This document shows, piece after piece, positions 59,996 through 64,000 of a stretch of DNA of 64,000 nucleotides. Source of the DNA: Diadophis punctatus similis (lineage: Eukaryota > Chordata > Lepidosauria > Squamata > Dipsadidae); contig JALIGW010000005.1 of assembly GCA_023053685.1 (NCBI GenBank), positions 47,085,242-47,149,241 on the forward strand. Direction: 5' to 3'. Numbering within the stretch: the stretch's first letter is position 1; every line of letters starts with the position of its first letter. The notes beneath the pieces are model-generated. The model had not been told where the DNA came from. It saw only the letters and a program-made list of their open reading frames with translations, and searched no databases. Position numbers and translations under genes: made by a program.

Positions 59996-60954
59996 CCTTT
60001 GCCCTCAGGTAGTGCCTATGATTTATACTGGTACCATAGTATTAGGAGTAAACCAGACCACTTTACTTCTTCAAAAAAACTATGGTATGAACCCTAGTCT
60101 CCATTTAAGTTAAATCTGATAAGATTTGACAGTAGAATTAATTTCATAGCAATTTCTGTATTTATTATCTTCCCCATTCTCAATTAATTGGAAATATCTG
60201 CTTGGTGTGGTACTCACTTGATTGCTAATATACTTTACATTTGCTCATATAGCTTAATCAACAGCAAATGACATGTAATTTAGATTGCTCCAGGATAGAC
60301 ATATTGTGAGGCTGTAGTAGATGACCTTAAGCACCTTGCAGGCTAATGATCCTACATGCTATGAAGGACAGGATTCTGGATCACAATGAAGGGTACACTG
60401 TAAAGCAATTTGAAAACCTTGCTTAAATTAGAGAATAAGGCTGGACTGATAACTCCATTTTGCACACCAGTGCCTCTGCATTGCAGTCTGATATGAAAGT
60501 AAAACATTACATATATTTCTAACAGAAATAGCATTTCCTGGATATCGGCAATAAAATCAAAGAACTGCTACTGCTGCTTACTCATCCATATATATGACTT
60601 AATTAGCCAATACAAATCAAAGGAAATTCTATTCTTATTTTGAAAGGGCCATAAAAATACAGAAATCATTTAATGACTGAGAGAAACAGCACATTTAATA
60701 TAACATCTGTATTAACTTCCCAGTTTCTCTTCAGTTCTTTTCAGTTTAGTTTAAGTACATTCAGATATATTTCTTCATGTACCGGTACTTAAACTAAATA
60801 TAGAACTGTTCTTACAAATATTCAGTAACTTTTAATTAACCAAAGCCATTTATTTTGCTTATATTTCTCTCTGACCTTTATGTGTTCGAAGAATGTGAGA
60901 GTTAATGCTACATACATCTTTATCAGCTGCAGACTGCGTAGAAACAAGATAGAG
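59996..60954. other. No gene or named repeat seen
   Basis: AT-rich; nothing recognised. Confidence 0.4.
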
Positions 60955-61371
60955 CAGTGATGGCGAACCTTTTTTCCCTCGGGTGCCGAAAGCGCGTGCA
61001 CGTGTACTATCACGCACGTGCGAGTGCCCACATCCGTAATTCAATGCCTGGGGAGGGCGAAAACTGCCTCCCCACCCCCGCAGAGGTCCTCCGGAGGCCG
61101 GAAATGGCCCGTTTCCTGACTTTTGGTGGGCCCGGTAGGCCCGTTTTTCACCCTCCCCAGGCTCCAGATGCTTCCCTGGAGCCTGGGGAGGGTGAAAACG
61201 GCCCCCAGAGGCCCTCCAGAAGTCTAAAATGCCCTCCCAGAGCCTCCACCTGAGTGAAAAATCAGCTGTCCGGCGCGCACATCCGCGCTGGAGCTGAGCT
61301 AGGGCAACGGCTCGCGTGCCGGCAGATATGGCTCCGCGTGCCACCTGTGGGCATGGGTTCTACAGCTACAA
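60955..61371. mobile_element. hAT element, TGATGGCGAACCT family, right end damaged
   Basis: Begins CAGTGATGGCGAACCT. The GC-rich interior has CCTGGAGCCTGGGGAGGGTG and its complement, and GATATGGCTCCGCGTGCCAC as at 48118-48137. The right end is eroded (GTTCTACAGCTACAATG), so the duplication is unclear. Confidence 0.8.
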
Positions 61372-61552
61372 TGATAGAATGGGTCCCTTTGAAGCATGCT
61401 TTAGATTATTCCAGAGGGAAGGGGGAAATATTGATTAGTGGGATATAACTTTAGCTCATACTTTTCCCAACCTAGCTATTGAGTTTATGCGGTTTCTCAT
61501 TTAATACAGCTGAATGTTAAAAGCCAGCACTTTTATTGTGAAAGACCGCTGG
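61372..61552. other. No gene or named repeat seen
   Basis: Short spacer. Confidence 0.4.
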
Positions 61553-61915
61553 TTAATCCAATAAGCACATTGATGAAAGGGAATCACTTGTAATCAAATC
61601 ATATGCACTCCTTCCCTGAGTGTTGAACATTAAAAGTCCAAAACTATACCTTTTGCCCACAGAAGCATACCTAGTGGTCACAGAACAGCACTTGGAGTTT
61701 AAATTAACAGCAATGTCACTCAGCAGTCCCAAGGTTTCCTTTTGATTAGTTCCCTTCCCAGAATTTAACCAGTCTCCTTTCATTATCTTACATTCTGGAT
61801 TAAAAGTTACCTTCACTGCTTTATATGGATATGATATTACTGAAACAATAACATATGTAAAATTTATTTCACTTTGCAAATATTTTGCAGGGGTAACTAG
61901 GTCAAGAGATTTCAC
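61553..61915 (-). other. Unexplained open frame, 120 codons
   Basis: An uninterrupted minus-strand frame (MKSLDLVTPAKYLQ..., INFTYVIVSVISYPYKAVKV, NPECKIMKGDWLNSGKG) in AT-rich DNA where such length is unusual. It is not low-complexity and not any LINE domain I know. There is no promoter or CpG context. It could be an old exon or transposon coding remnant, or chance. Confidence 0.25.
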
Positions 61916-63429
61916 TTGCTTCTGATGGTCATGCTATTGGAAAATAGATAGCTTTATACAGCATTATGAAAGCATGGAGAGAGAAACTCTGACTATAGAA
62001 GTATAGGATTTCTATGAAAGTATTCTTAAACTGCTGTTTATGTGAAATAAAAATTTAAGATTTATTTGGAAATTAGCATGGTGATTGGACAATCTGAGTT
62101 ATCAAGACTATAATAACCTCTATCCACCATTATAGAGAGAATGAGTCAGGCAATTACATGAGGGATTCAAAAGAGGGAAGAGAACTGAACTGAAAGTGAA
62201 GGATAGAAGCTCTTTCTGTCTACCCAACAGGATACATTTACACTGGGACATGCAGAGTATGGTAAGTATTTTAGACACTGAAAGGAAATAAAAGCAGCAG
62301 AGTCCCTGTTCTGTCTCTAAATAGGCTTATATTAGTATAAACCCAGGGCACGCAAAACTGAATTCCAACACAAGCCCTATTTTTTTCTGCTCACAGAAAA
62401 ATGGCATCCACACCTACATTTCTCTTCTGGTGTTTGTCCTTTCAGTAATAATGGATTCCCATCATCTTTCCCTTGCTTCTCCTCCGGCTCTAAAATTAGT
62501 GTTGGGATAACTTTTAAATCATTTAAAACCTTTTTAAAAACAAAAGAAAAAAAAACCACCAGTTTTCTTCCCCAACACCACACAAGCACAACACTTGTCT
62601 ATCAAAAGGCCCTTCCTTCCTTCCTTCCTTCCTTCCTTCCTTCCTTCCTTCCTTCCTTCCTTCCTTCCTTCCTTCCTTCCTTCCTTCCTTCCTTCCGGAA
62701 ATATTTTTAAAGGCTGCAAATTTCCTTGCCAATTTCAGTGGCTTTTGTTCCTGCAAAACTAGACCATATTGCCTTCCCATCTTACTGGATAATAAATAAT
62801 CTTTTGGTATCAAGAGAAAATACCAACAATCCTAGAAATAAAATAAAGAAGAGGAGAGGAGAACAGAGGGTGGGCAATTGCAGATTTGATCAAAACTGAA
62901 CTGGACAGATCAGAAATGTCAAATCTGTTGCAGTATTCTGATTTGTGCAGGTTTTCTGCCAAGAGGGGGTGTAAAAAAAAGAAGAAAAAAGATACCAACA
63001 CCAGAAGGACAAGGGGGCAATGGGAGCAGCACAATCTGGCATTGATGCTCCAAAGACGCGGCTGATGGTGTGGACAACCAGATTAATGATACCAATATTT
63101 TTCATGAGGTAAAGACAGACGAGCAGAGCTTTAAACCGGTCCCGAGAAAATGGCTCTGGTTACATTAAAGGGAGGGTACAATGGTATGTGGTGTAAGAGT
63201 GGTGTAACGTTAGGCTAAGCCACGATATCCTTTGGTCTTGGGACTGCTTTGTGGAGGTCACTTACTGGGTTCCACATGCTCTCCCACGGCAACTCTGTGT
63301 GGTCTTCTGTAGGGTTCCGCAATGAACTTCCGGGCTGCGGACCGGGGCTGGGCTGAATGCAGGTCCCGTAAACGCCAGCGATATCCAGGCGAGTTGGAAG
63401 AACTCACCTGAGGGGGGAAAAATGCCGAA
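61916..63429. other. Spacer with a (TTCC)n array at 62611-62697
   Basis: About 22 perfect TTCC units. The Lys/Glu-Gly-Arg frames across it are artefacts. No gene seen until the CpG island. Confidence 0.6.
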
Positions 63430-64000
63430 ATGGCCAGGCTAGTTTAGAAAAGGGTCACCCATCTCTCTCCAAGGGCGTGTCGGTCCGAGCCTAGCCCAGG
63501 ACGGCTTCCTTCCTTTCCCGGGGGCGAGAAGAGCCTGCTTGATTACAAAGCAGTGACGTCCAGAGGAGCCGCGCCGGCCCCGCAGTGAAGGCAGCCACCC
63601 AAGTCGAGGAGCGACTCAGGCGCAGCGCCGGCTTCGGCTCCCGAGGCGGGGCGCGGCCGCACCTGTCCGCGGGGCGTCCCAAGCCCTCCCCTTCTCTCCG
63701 GGTCCTCTGCAGAGCGGTGGCCGGCTGGCGGCTCTGCCCGCGGAGCGTCCCGCCGCGCCTGGCTTTTTGGATCCCCACCCGGAGCGAGCATGGCCGGCCT
63801 GTTAGGCAGCCTCTTGGGCTCTCAACTCGTGGCTCGGTTCCAGCGCCGCTGCGGGCTCTTCCCCCGGGGCGAGGAGGACCGCCGAGCTCAGGCGGTGGGG
63901 AACGGGAGCCGGCCCCTGACTCCTCGGGATGTCCGCAACGGGCAGCGTCTGGGCTTTAGTCTGCCGGCCGACTGCGCCACCTGCAACGGCAGCCCCAGGG
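63430..64000. promoter_or_regulatory. CpG island, probably a bidirectional promoter
   Basis: Dense GC and CpG from about 63440 to the window edge, around the start of a plus-strand gene. A consensus 5' splice site on the minus strand (CAG then GTGAG, at 63408/63407) lies just outside the island, in the right place for a divergent first exon. Confidence 0.6.
63789..64000 (+). CDS. N-terminus of an unidentified gene, cut by window edge
   Basis: An ATG at 63789 in a strong Kozak context (GCGAGCATGG) opens a frame of 70 codons that stays open to the end of the window, with CpG-rich codon use. It starts MAGLLGSLLGSQLVARFQRR and continues through CGLFPRGEEDRR, LTPRDVRNGQRLGFSLP and ADCATCNGSP. The start is mildly hydrophobic but is not a clear signal peptide, and there is no named domain in what is visible. 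I do not recognise the gene. The competing plus-strand frame 63585-63959 and the minus-strand frames nearby overlap it in other phases and look like CpG-island shadows. Confidence 0.55.

Noticed and set aside
62523..62813. Lys-Glu-Gly-Arg repeat frame
   Set aside because: Translation of the (TTCC)n array.
63585..63959. 124-codon plus-strand frame at the right edge
   Set aside because: Arg/Pro-rich CpG-island frame overlapping the better ATG frame at 63789 in another phase.

Overview
The window looks like nuclear DNA from a squamate reptile, most probably a snake. It is AT-rich and nearly intron-like, and full of CR1, L2, L1 and BovB LINE pieces, tRNA-derived squamate SINEs including a Sauria-type SINE, and many short hAT-type elements with intact 8-bp target duplications. 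It also holds long (ATTT)n arrays and an ATAGA/ATGGA microsatellite attached to a CR1-type 3' end, a signature described for snakes. Family names were assigned by recognition; no search was run.

Only three places look like host protein-coding sequence, each in a CpG-rich island. Two intronless minus-strand genes (17142-18032 and 32643-33596) encode related proteins with an N-terminal C3HC4 RING and two C-terminal membrane spans, as in the RNF186/RNF223/RNF225-like membrane E3 ubiquitin ligases. A third CpG island at about 45.7-46.6 kb holds what I read as a decayed third paralogue on the same strand, giving a family spaced every 13-15 kb. At the right edge (63789 on) the first exon of an unidentified plus-strand gene begins in a CpG island and runs out of the window.

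The rest is layered transposon history. Region 1-2180 is stacked CR1-superfamily LINE fragments. Region 20.8-24.4 kb is a nearly complete but dead Ty1/copia LTR retrotransposon with a copia-style internal-tRNA-iMet primer site, a polypurine tract, two LTRs (the 3' one clipped) and an hAT element inside it. Region 24.7-26.5 kb is an L2 LINE interrupted by a CR1 and a palindromic element. Region 28.1-28.9 kb is a frameshifted relic of a conserved uncharacterised protein family that I recognise from many animal genomes. Region 35.0-38.7 kb is an L1 LINE opened by a Sauria-type SINE, a BovB, an L2 and, inside the L2, a solo LTR. Two large terminal-inverted-repeat elements (40.2-41.6 and 50.1-51.1 kb) share the same ends; the first contains a GC-rich near-perfect palindrome.

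Long stretches (10.8-14.0, 14.2-17.1, 28.9-32.4, 54.4-57.2, 57.4-59.6 and 61.9-63.4 kb) show no gene or repeat that I can name. They are presumably unique intergenic or intronic DNA or very old repeats.
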